Assembly: GCA_027886175.1 (NCBI GenBank)
Contig: JAJNNQ010000023.1
Location: forward strand, 5,504,501-5,568,500
Source: Phylloscopus collybita
Taxonomy: Eukaryota; Chordata; Aves; Passeriformes; Phylloscopidae
Reading direction: 5' to 3'
DNA length: 64,000 nucleotides
Shown piece after piece: positions 1-9,359 of the stretch. The stretch's first letter is position 1. Each line of letters begins with the position of its first letter. Under the pieces are notes generated by a model that saw nothing but the letters and a program-made list of their open reading frames with translations, searched no databases and was not told where the DNA came from. The position numbers and the translations under genes were made by a program.

Positions 1-1744
1 TGGTGGAAACTAGAGAAAGAAAGCTTTTTAAACCAGCTGCCCTCTAGCAGCATGCTCAGTAATTAGTGGAGACAGTCCTTACACTGACTTCCTAAGTAAA
101 CTGGAAAGAAGTTAGATACTCTTAATTAATTGTGAACCATTTAACCTCTACTGTTTTTCAGACAGTTATTGCACACAATCTGAGTTAGCCTCCAAGCTAT
201 GCTGGAAAGATAAATACACAATTGTTAAAATAGAACCTTCTCTGCTGTCCTACAAGAAAAACAAAGCAGGACACTTAGTTAAGAAGTTTTTACTTCATAC
301 TGTGTCACAGTCTTGAGCCTCCCAGGAGTTGAATCTGGCTTCTGGCTGGAGAAAATCCAGGATTGAGGATAGGAAGTTAGCAGGGTTGAGGTGATGTGCA
401 TGGAAGAAAGAATTTTAATTATTTTGAGTGCATTATTTTAAGCCTAAGTAACTTGGTGAAATCCCGAGCCAAGAGTGAAGCATCTCCTCTGTTGGCAGAA
501 GGGGTTTCTGTGTTCTCCTGGTGTGCAGCAGCTTGAGGGAGTCTTCCAGGGTAAAGCAGGGCACAGGGAGGGTGGCAGCCTTGCTGCTTCTACCAGAACA
601 TGGAGCTGTGCTATAGTGTGACTGTCAGCATTGCAGTCCAGACTAACAACAAACACAGCACCAGCTGTGCAGAAACTCTGTTCTAATGCAGCTTCATAAA
701 GCAGAGATGGAAGGAAAATCAGTACAGTTTGGGGTCGGGGGAGAAGCAGGGAACAGAGGGGAGAAAAAGCAGCTCATGCAGAAGAAGCAAGTCCCTCACC
801 CCTCTGCCCACCTCAGGACCCAGTTAGGGTTTTTGGTGCAAAAGTCAGCATTGTATTTTTTGGAAAAAAAGAAAAAAACAGCCTCCAAAAGTGTAACTGT
901 CCAGGCTGCCATGTTGATCAGGAAAAGCTTCAGGCTCTTTATACTCCAGCAATGGTGTGACTTAAATACTTTAACCTACAGGTGAATTTTTTCATTACTG
1001 ACTTATTTAAATGCAAGTTAAATAGTCTGTAGCTTAACTAGAGTTGGTTTTTTTTCCACTCCTCACAGAGGGGAAAAAAAAAAAAAAAAGTTGAAAGCAC
1101 CTGGAGGCATTCAGCCCTTTCAGTACTCACCTGGCTAAAACAAGGCTATGTAACAGTGACAGCAGACTGTGCATGATGTAAAGTTACAAGTTAGTTGCTT
1201 GTGGTGTGTTTCCCATTTAGTGGCTCACAAGAGCATGCTGTGTTCCTTCCTGCTGTGATCTCTCATGAGGACACTGCTGCGCTTCTCCTCACACAGCAGA
1301 ACACACCACCTGCCCTTGGAACTGGTGTATGAGGGTGGGCCACAAAGAGCTTTCCTGTCATGACAATACTGACACAGAGTGGGAATAATGCACAGGCTCA
1401 CATTGGCCACAAAGTAAATAAAACCACAGATGCAGATTGGGGGTCTCCTCCACATCTCTTGAAACAAGGGTTTTCTCTTGAAAGGGCACTTCAACTAGAT
1501 TGAGACTTAATTAAGGAACATTTACACAAGGTGCTTGTATTTTTTTGGTGAAGGTACAATATTCTCACAGGGAAAATAAACATTTAAATATGGACATGCT
1601 TATTCCACTTTCAGCCCAATAAGAGGGTTTCTTCTGCCACTACTGAGCATTAAGTATCCCTAGACAACTCATCATGGTGAGTGTTTATGAGGGTCAAGAG
1701 ATTAAGGACTTGCACACTGACATTTTTAGAGAGTAACTATTCAT
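1..1744. other. Sequence left of ANKRD40, no recognised gene
   Basis: Moderately AT-rich sequence with a 16-base A run ending at 1089. No open frame here resembles a protein I know. It may include a longer ANKRD40 3' UTR or the spacer before the next gene (ABCC3 in human). Confidence 0.5.
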
Positions 1745-2162
1745 TGTGTGTCTCTTTTGTTTAATTTAATGAGGAAGTTTAAAATACATACATACACACA
1801 GAGACACAGTTTCCTGAATCTTTCCATGAGTCCTATTTGGTCAGAGTGGGTGTACTTAACATAATTTTCATATCAATAATTAGATCTTTCATGCCCCCTG
1901 CTGCCAGATACAACCAGTAAACTTCCTTGAAATACAGTGGAAGCATGTGATATTACTAGACCAGTGAGGTATCCCTTGGCTGAATACTGTATCAAGTAAA
2001 AAAATAAAAGCAAACAGTATATTAATTACAAAATACGAAATATTAGTTAAAATAGTAACCCTAATAATAACTTAAGGTTTTCCACACACTTAACTTGTCT
2101 GCCTTCCAAAGGCAGCAGGTGTCACTGCCAGGTTGTTCAGATTGCAGATGCAGCTCCCAGAG
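1745..2162 (-). other. ANKRD40: Probable ANKRD40 3' UTR
   Basis: AT-rich minus-strand sequence follows the ANKRD40 stop. Two overlapping ATTAAA signals (plus-strand TTTAAT at 1760-1765 and 1765-1770) are the nearest plausible poly(A) signals. I saw no AATAAA on this strand nearby. The true end could lie farther left. Confidence 0.4.
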
Positions 2163-2306
2163 TCAGTAGGTCAGCTTGGATGCTCTGCTGTTGTAGCACG
2201 GCCGCTCTGTCAGCGCGGCTGCAGGGTTCCGAAAAGGAGAGGTGTCACTTCTCACAAGGACCAACTCCAGCTCTTGGAAGTCCTGAAGTCTGGCAACATC
2301 CTTGTC
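2163..2306 (-). CDS. ANKRD40: ANKRD40 terminal coding exon 5
   Basis: The acceptor is CCTTACAAG|GACAAG. It encodes residues 316-362, starting DKDVARLQDFQELELVL and ending ERPCYNSRASKLTY, followed by TGA at 2165-2163. The stretch VRSDTSPFRNPAAAL differs from the human sequence I recall, but the flanking blocks match. Confidence 0.94.
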   Translation of the reverse strand, partial: DKDVARLQDFQELELVLVRSDTSPFRNPAAALTERPCYNSRASKLTY

Positions 2307-5300
2307 CTTGTAAGGAACAGACAGAACAATAAATTACTCCTAAACATAGCTGGTTGTTATTATTTATAAAACTACAGGAAGTAAAAAATAAAATTCCAGG
2401 GACATCACACCCAGTAAGAACACTAAAGAATGAAAAAAACCCTACTAGCATATACTCATTAAAAGTGTAGCTGGTTTGCTTGTTTGGTTTTTTCCCCTCA
2501 AACTTTTTTTTTCCCCTTTAATCTCATTATGATTTGTGCATGTCACTTAACCAAGAACTGTGACCACTTTCATTTACAGACCCCTGGAATACGTATTTTT
2601 GGAAGAGAAGAGCAGGTTCCTTTGTTAATGGCATATCTTTAAAGTGTTCATATGCCAGTTTATGGAGGTTTTTCCCCTTACTGTTTGTTCTTTTTAAGCT
2701 AGCAAATAGTGAAGTAGTACTTGGTCATTATGTTAAAAGCACTCTAAATGCATAGTTTCTGATACATTTTTTAAAAGTCAAGCCATAATAGTTCCATATG
2801 CTTTAGGAACTGAAATACTCTGCCTATTCTGACAAGAATATTTTTAAACAAGTTACAAAGTTTTAAGAAAGGTCTAACGTCCCTTTGAATCTGTCAGTTT
2901 AAGTCAGTTTTTATTTAACAAAGGTGACATTTTACCAGTCTTTTTACAAAAATACTTTCTCTGATGTCTGCAAAGTCAAGTTAATCTCTCGTTTCTATTC
3001 TTACCTTTCTTACAAGTGTATTGGGTAGTTTTCTGATCTTCTCTACTTGCTCTGGATTAATGCCCAGTTCACAGCAGCTCACTCTGAGCAGATCTTGATA
3101 GGTCAATTCTTGTCTGTCCAGTTCAATCTCAATGAAGTCATTGTCTCTCAGGTTCTGGACTCTGACCTTAAGCACAAGTTCTGACAGAGAAACAGTTAAA
3201 AGGTTAACAACAAAAAAGACAACCAACTCAAATCTAACCCTACGGTATTTACCATTATCTTCTGAATTCACATTTTTTTAACACAATCCCTGTGATCTCA
3301 TGGGGAAATACTATGCAGTTAACAGAAGCTTCCAGCAAAAATACACAGAACTATGTTGAAACTGATCCATCCTGTCATAAAGTCGTTACCAAACTACCAG
3401 AGCTGCATTTGATGCAAATGTAGTGCAGAATTTAATTTTTCATGTTACATGGACTGATCTTTCCATTGTTTCACAGAGTATTACCATGGTTAAAATACTG
3501 CATAACAGACATTTCATTTACCTGAGTGTCACTGTTGGACACGAAAGAAAGACACAAACTCGTGATTCAGAAGGCTGATGACTCCCAAAGGTCCCGGTTT
3601 ATTCAAAGTACTTGTCTTTATACCTTTTTACAATGAGCCCACCTAAGAGGTGGGATCCTTGGACCCATTGGTCACATCAAAGGGTCATCAAACAGAATCC
3701 CTCTTTAAAAAAGGAATGTAGAAAACAGGATAGTTCATAACAACATGCTCTTGTTTACCTGGAGTTGTGCCTGGGAAAAGAATTCTCCCAGAATTAAAAC
3801 AGGCAGGCACGAACCGTGGCCACATCTGAGCAGAAGGAAGTTCAGGGCACTTTTGGCCACAGAATTCAACATCTCTATTCTACTAGAGTCTGAAGTGAAA
3901 TGATTACTTAACTTCACTGTTCACCCAGTAACTGTACCAGAACTACAAAACACAGCACCTCTTTACCTTGCACATTATATGGGAATGTTCCAGTGAAGAA
4001 GAAGGGCTGGAAGGTGGGTGCAGGGCCGCTGGGTGAGGTGTCTGGCTGCAGAGGCATGGCCAGGCTGGGCACTCCCGGAGAGCAGAGCCCCAGGCTGGGG
4101 GGCATGGCCAGGGGGCAGCTAGGGCCATAGGGCACCCCTGGGCTGGCACACACTGAGGCTGCAGTGATGGTGGGCATGGGGGGTGGCCTGGCTGCAGCAT
4201 CCAGTGCTGGGGAAGTCTCGCCGCTGCTGCATGACACGGGCGTGCTGATGCTTTCGGCCTGAGCTGCTGATGGACAAGGGCTAGTTTCACTCTGGGAAGC
4301 AGAAGAGATGGAAGCACTTTCATTCTGGGATTCTGCCAAGCTGCCTGGAATGCTTTCTTCAGTGTAAACGTTAGGGAATGGTGGGTTGGCCAAGTAGTTC
4401 GCAACAATGGGTAAATTTAAATCCTTCACTCCTTGACATTCAGTTTGTTCCTCTATTGGTGAAGTTCAAAAATATGGGGTAGGGGATGGAGAGAGAAAAA
4501 ACCCATCATGTTACTGGATAGATCTTTCTTATTTTGAATATAGTTAGTTTTCCTATTCTGTCTTGAAACTACATCACATTGCAATGTCATCAAAGACTGA
4601 CACTAATGTTCCAGGAGCATGTAACACTTGGAGGCCAGTAGCTTTGAAAAAAACAACCCTATAAATGTCTTCAGTATATTCTGTTTTGTGAAAACAAAGT
4701 GGGAGGAAAAAATAACCTTTGAAAGACATATCATTTCTAGCAGTGTTATTCCAGTGCTTTCAAATAAATTGGATGAGCAGTAGTCTACTGAATCTCATTT
4801 TTAAATGCTTTTAATAGCACTGCTGTAAATAGTTTATTATGACCTAGGCCAGCAAATTCAACCCAGTATTTCCTCAGGGAAGTGCCTACTTGCTGTAAAT
4901 ACCCTAACAAACTCAACTCTTGCATAAAAAGCACTGCAGTAAGTGACATTCCTGCCTGAGGATTACAGAACATAAATAGTTATGTCAAAGCAGTTCAGAA
5001 AGATCTGCTCAATGATACCACACTCTCAGAATAAAAACTAGGAGAGAAGGTAAGTGATGTGTTTATTCCCCAGGAAACATCGGAAGGCTTAACAGAAAAA
5101 TGACTGTGAATGGACTTCATCCACAGGTGCTTGACAGTTAAGATGTTAAAAACAAGTGAGTCGTTTGCCACAAACTAAGCCCAAGAGATGAGCATCTTGC
5201 CCAAAAGAAAGCAAAAGTATCATGTAAAAACATGCCATTCCTTCAGGCACAACTGTTGGAACCTGAGTCATGATTTAGCTGCAACCTTGTGAAGGATAAC

Positions 5301-6755
5301 CCTGCACTGTTGATGTAAGAGCAGATCATTGTAGACAGCAATTCAAGTACAATTGCAGAAGACAGCACATTTCCAGAGGAGAAGCACTTTAGGATTTTAA
5401 TCTGGAGCACAGTACCTAGATGCTGATGGCACTTGCTCTTGTTCAGGAGTGTCACACACATCTAACTGGGTTTGCTGGGCATATGAAAAGTGTAAGATGG
5501 CAGAATTACAGGGCAAAAATTAACCATACCAGCAAGTCACACTATAACAAGGTGCTCAGAGACATAACTCTGAGTGATAAAGTTGTTTTGATAGTATTTT
5601 GATCAGTATTTGTAATACTGATCATGGTGAGACCACAGCAAATTGTACATTTGCAGCCTGCATGCCAGCTTTAGCTTAATGACAGCAAACAGGAGTGCAG
5701 CAGCACACCTCCCAAAGCATACAGCTTTTCCACTTCTTAGTGACAGCTCAGAACACAAGACCTTTCTACCCTTTGTCTCTTTGCCTAAATATGAATTCCA
5801 GGTACAAATCAGAGTTATCTAATGAGATACAATGGTCCTACCCAAGGTTTTGCCTCAGATAAAAGCAATAAAAGCGTTTTAATGTTTAGACCAAGAATTC
5901 TGGATTACTTTTAAGATTGAAACAGTACCTCCCAAAATCTTGAGGATGTCTGGTTTGGACGTCAGCTGTGCTGCCAGCTCTCCCTTAGCAGTGAGGACCC
6001 GCTTGTCTGCGCCGGCCTCCAGCAGGCAGGACACCACCTGGGCATGGTTCCGCTTACAGGCCCAGTGCAGGCAGGTCCTGCGGGAAGGAGGCAGAAGGGT
6101 TGGGATTCATCGCCCCGGCTCCCCCTCACCAGCCCCGTCCTACTTCACCCGACTTATGCGTGAAGTGATAACTGGGAATAAAGTTTCCTTCATTGCGGCA
6201 CTTTTAAAAGTTCTGTATCTATAAGTCGTGCAGTGCAGGGCCCTCCTTTGCCTTTTAGAGTGACTCCCATTACTGTCCCACACAAGCGACTAGACTGGGA
6301 CCTTGAGCAAAGACGCAGTGATAGGTGAAAGGAGGGCGACCTGCTTTTATCGTGATCCTCTTTAGCCGTAAATCTCCGAGCCTCCCGAGATTAGCTTTTC
6401 TGTATTCGCGAATGTGAAAACTACGAAACGCAAGCGCTTTGTCCCCGGAGTAACTCCCTCACCCTGGGCCTGATGATGGGTTGGGGTGAGCCCCGAGTCC
6501 AACCACCCTGAACACCGCTGCTGAGAAGGGCAGCGGGGGAAGAGCAGGGCACCGCAGCGACCCCGGCCCACCCCTCGTCCCCCGCAGCGCCAGCACCCTG
6601 CGCCACACCGCCGCCCCTCACCAGCCATTGATCTCGTTGCGGGAGTCGATGTCCACCCCCGCCCCCAGCAGCCGCCGGACCTCCGTCACGTCCCCCAAGG
6701 CCGCCGCCTCTCGCAGCCGCTCCTCCAGCTCCCGCGCCTCCGCCGCGCCGCTCAT
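2163..6755 (-). CDS. ANKRD40: ANKRD40, ankyrin repeat domain protein 40 (five coding exons)
   Basis: Five minus-strand exons join in frame: 6755-6622, 6077-5929, 4452-3967, 3180-3005 and 2306-2163. They total 1089 nt and encode 362 residues plus stop; the human protein is about 368. All junctions show GT donors and AG acceptors, and split codons (W45, E95, E257) resolve correctly. Residues about 12-94 hold two clear ankyrin repeats (second one with TCLHWACKRNHAQVVSCLLE) and a partial third. Residues about 100-255 are a Ser/Pro-rich low-conservation linker that opens with the conserved NYLANPPFP and closes with FQPFFFTGTFPYNVQ. Residues 257-362 are the conserved C-terminal region, ending RASKLTY. 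The start is the ATG at 6755, with G at -3, inside a CpG island. Identification rests on my recall of the human protein. Molecular role is poorly known; ankyrin repeats imply protein binding. The acidic Asp run I recall after the ankyrin repeats in human is absent here. Confidence 0.96.
3005..3180 (-). CDS. ANKRD40: ANKRD40 coding exon 4
   Basis: The acceptor is CTGTCAG|AACTTG and the donor is AGAAAG|GTAAGA. It encodes E257-K315, including DNDFIEIELDRQELTYQDLL and EQVEKIRKLPNTLVRK, the best-conserved block of the protein. Exon length is 176 nt and keeps frame on both sides. Confidence 0.96.
3528..3920 (-). mobile_element. LTR-like retroviral fragment in ANKRD40 intron 3
   Basis: Starts near TGTTGGACACGAAAG and contains GATTCAGAAGGCTGATG, a phrase I associate with passerine endogenous retroviral LTRs. 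A GGTTTATTC motif reads as AATAAACC on the minus strand, as expected of an LTR poly(A) signal. I could not define target-site duplications or both ends, so the borders are approximate. There is no coding content. Confidence 0.45.
3967..4452 (-). CDS. ANKRD40: ANKRD40 coding exon 3 (linker)
   Basis: The acceptor is CACCAATAG|AGGAAC and the donor is GTGCAAG|GTAAAG. It encodes E95-Q256 plus one base. Conserved ends (NYLANPPFP and PFFFTGTFPYNVQ) flank a Ser/Thr/Pro/Ala-rich stretch. The exon starts with EEQTECQ and has no Asp run. Confidence 0.93.
4453..5928 (-). other. ANKRD40: ANKRD40 intron 2
   Basis: 1476-nt intron between the ankyrin exon and the linker exon. Unremarkable AT-rich sequence; I saw no repeat family or nested gene. 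Confidence 0.8.
5929..6077 (-). CDS. ANKRD40: ANKRD40 coding exon 2
   Basis: Encodes W45 to G94, with the second ankyrin repeat (CLHWACKRNHAQVVS) and the start of a third (ending KPDILKILG). The acceptor is CCCGCAG|GACC and the donor is GGGAG|GTACTG, leaving one base for the next exon. Confidence 0.95.
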
Positions 6756-6941
6756 GGCCGGGCCCCGCTGCGGCCCCTCCCCGCCGCTCCGGAGCCCGTC
6801 GGGAGGGGCCGAGCGGCCTCAACGCGGAGGAGCTGAGCCCTTCCCGCTCCGGGGCCCCGTTCCGGCCCTCACGGCCGCCGCCATCTTGAGCCCGGGGAGG
6901 GCGGGAGGCGCTGACGCTGCCGCGGGCAGGGAACGGCCTTG
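6480..6941 (-). promoter_or_regulatory. ANKRD40: ANKRD40 CpG-island promoter
   Basis: GC- and CpG-dense sequence spans exon 1 and about 190 nt upstream of the start codon. No TATA box is visible, which fits a dispersed housekeeping promoter. The island ends abruptly where CR1-derived sequence begins near 6942. Confidence 0.75.
6622..6755 (-). CDS. ANKRD40: ANKRD40 coding exon 1
   Basis: Encodes residues 1-44 plus two bases of W45, beginning MSGAAEARELEERLREAA and covering the first ankyrin repeat. The donor is CTG|GTGAGG. Very GC-rich, as it lies in the promoter CpG island. Confidence 0.95.
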
Positions 6942-7451
6942 ACCTGGAGCTCTGTGTCCGGTTCTGGGCTCCTCAGCACAGGAAAAACGAGGAGCTGCTG
7001 GAGAAGGTTCAGGTTACAAAGGCTACGAAGGTCATGAGGGGCCTGGAGCATCTCTCTGATGCACAGACACTGCGGGAGCTGGGCCTCTTTGGTCTGGAGA
7101 AGACTGAGAGAGATCTCGTCAATGCATTTAAATATATACGAGGGGTGTCAGAGGATGCTGTCAGACTCCTTTCATTGGTGCCCAGCGACAGGACGAGGGA
7201 CAATGACCATAAACTAAAACACAAAACGTTCCACCTCAACACTAGGAAGAACTCCTTTACCTTAAGGGTGATAGAGTTCTGGAACAGCTGCCCAGGGAGG
7301 CTGTGGAGTCTTTCACATTCCAAAGAGAGACATTCCAGACCGACCTGGACACATTCCTGTGTCACCTGTTCCAGGTGACCCTGCCTTAGTAGAGATCTGG
7401 GGCTGGGTGATCTCCAGAGGTCCTTTCCAACCCCAATGATTCTGTGATTCA
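6942..7451 (+). mobile_element. CR1 LINE, truncated 3' end with ORF2 C-terminus
   Basis: Begins at about GGAGCTCTGTGTCCGGTTCTG and ends CCCCAATGATTCTGTGATTC, the CR1 terminal repeat. A partly open frame reads RGLEHLSDAQTLRELGLFGL, then SLVPSDRTRDNDHKLKH and TFHLNTRKN, which is the CR1 ORF2 C-terminus. It is 5'-truncated, as usual for CR1, and lies within about 190 nt of the ANKRD40 start codon. Confidence 0.92.
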
Positions 7452-7640
7452 CTGGGGCCCCTCTCAGGTGCTGAGATGGGTGCCTGGACAGGGTGAAAAT
7501 CCAAAACTGGAGTGATTCCTCTGATGGGTTCATCCTACCCTCACCTGGCATCCAGAGCCCTGTGTGGGGGCTTGAGGGGAGAGAGCTCCCGGGAAGAGGG
7601 GAAAAAAGCTGCAGGTAAAAACTGCCTGCCAGCAAAAGCA

Positions 7641-7725
7641 CATAATAGAATTATTTAGGTTGGAAAAGACCTCCAAGGCCTTTGAGTCCAACCCATCATC
7701 TATCACAGTGGCCTTGCCCTTTTTG
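7641..7725 (-). mobile_element. Short CR1 fragment
   Basis: Contains ATTTAGGTTGGAAAAGACCT followed by GAGTCCAACC, the reverse complement of the CR1 3' end. Only the terminal part remains. Confidence 0.75.
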
Positions 7726-8008
7726 GAGTGGTTTTTAAGTAGTAGCCTGGTTCCTGCCTTCAAGCTGTGAGGCTGTCATGGGCTGGGAAAGGACCACAAG
7801 GATGGGTACAAATCTGGTTTCCTCAGGCACTTTCAGCCCTGGCACCCCCAGTTCCCTGCCCTTTCCCTCTCTAGCACGTTGCTCACACTCTTAATTAAAT
7901 CACTGTGGCATATGTTGGGGAGCTAGCTCATTTAACTCCAGGCTTTCTGTTTTGGCATCAGTGTCTGCCACCAAGGAGAAATTTTCACTTAAGCACTTGT
8001 GTGGGTTT

Positions 8009-8113
8009 TTTGGGGTTTTTTTTTGTGGTGTGTTTTGTTTTTGTTTGTTTGTGGTTTTGGTTGGTTGGTTGGTTGGTTGGTTTTTTTTGTTTTGGTTTTT
8101 TGGTTGTTTTTTT
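8009..8113 (+). repeat. G/T-only low-complexity tract
   Basis: About 105 nt made almost entirely of G and T, including five TTGG units in a row and long T runs. It is the complement type of the A/C tracts near 37.0, 40.0 and 59.4 kb. Hydrophobic open frames across it are composition artefacts. Confidence 0.85.
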
Positions 8114-9310
8114 ATTATTTCATTGCCTCTCTTTTATTGTTTACTTTTCTTATTAGCGACATTATTTTTAACCTCCCATTTAATTTATGACTTGGGTTGC
8201 TGTTGCTTTGCTCTGCTGTTCCTTCTCTAGTAGTTGTGGCCATTAGGTGAAGACAATGCCTGCACCATTACCGTCCAAACAGTTCCTGAATCTCTCTCCA
8301 TATAAATGAAGCTTCAAAGCACAAACACTTAACTTTCCTTTTAATCAGTCAGGGGAGGCCCACAGGCCAAATGTTTCTTTAAGAGAGAAGCAGCCCTGCA
8401 AACCACCCTCATGAAAGCAGGAGGGAGAAGCAAGCAGTGACATTTTTAACTACTATGGCAAAGGTTACACGGTGACTCAGTGGCAAGTTTTTCACACCAG
8501 ATCACATGCTTTTGATCCCATGCAACAGATTGAACAAAATTTTTGCCCAGCTGCTACCAAAAGACTCAACAAACTGTATGAAAAACAACTGGATTTGGAG
8601 AATGGTTTGCAAACAAGATTTACCTTGATGATAACTGTAAATTCAAACCTTAGAGACCTGGAAGACCAGCCCTCAACTGGACACTGCTGTGACCTGAATA
8701 TTTGTGTTTTAACTCATTTGCTTTTTCAGTAAAAGCATCTTAAATGATCACTCTTTAACCCACCATCCCTTTTGTCTTTTTTCAATGTCTGTGCCATAAA
8801 GCTGAAAAACAAAGACAAGGCACACACAAGTGGAGACCTAGTGATACATTCTAGGAAGCAGGATGCTTTCTTGCTCACTGTGAAAGCTTTAAATCCTGGT
8901 TGTTTTGGTTTTTTTTCGATCTGTAAAAATCCAATAGGATTAGTGGCAAAAGAACTTTTTCCAAAATAATACAAGGAAACTCTCAGATGGATGGGGAAAA
9001 GCTACTCAAGAGGCGAGTGCAGGTACAGACCAAAAACCAGGAACCATTCCTGTGGTGTTCTTCAGTGCCACTGCCACTAGATGTCACAGTGGAACAGCAA
9101 GAGGAGCCCGGAGTGTGGCTTTGTGCGTCTCGATGTAATTGTGAAATGCCTTTAAATTTGTCTTGGCACATCCATTGTGTCTCCGTATAACTTTGATCCT
9201 GCAGATTTCAAAGCTCCGTGTGGTGCAAAGGGACATTATGCAACATTTCCTCACAAGCGCAGGGAAACCCAGTGCAGGCAGTGCAGGCAGCTGCTTTCTG
9301 GGGGATTGTG

Positions 9311-9315
<5 letters not shown>

Positions 9316-9359
<44 letters not shown>
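9316..9359. repeat. Poly(T) run, 44 nt
   Basis: Uninterrupted T44 preceded by GGGGGATTGTGGGCTC. No clear retrocopy sequence flanks it. On the minus strand it could be a poly(A) tail remnant, but no source was recognised. Confidence 0.9.

Noticed and set aside
7034..7378. 114-codon plus-strand frame as a possible host gene
   Set aside because: It is the C-terminal end of CR1 ORF2 inside a truncated element, not a host gene.
7905..8230. Hydrophobic open frames suggesting a small membrane protein
   Set aside because: They arise from the G/T low-complexity tract; overlapping frames all look equally hydrophobic.
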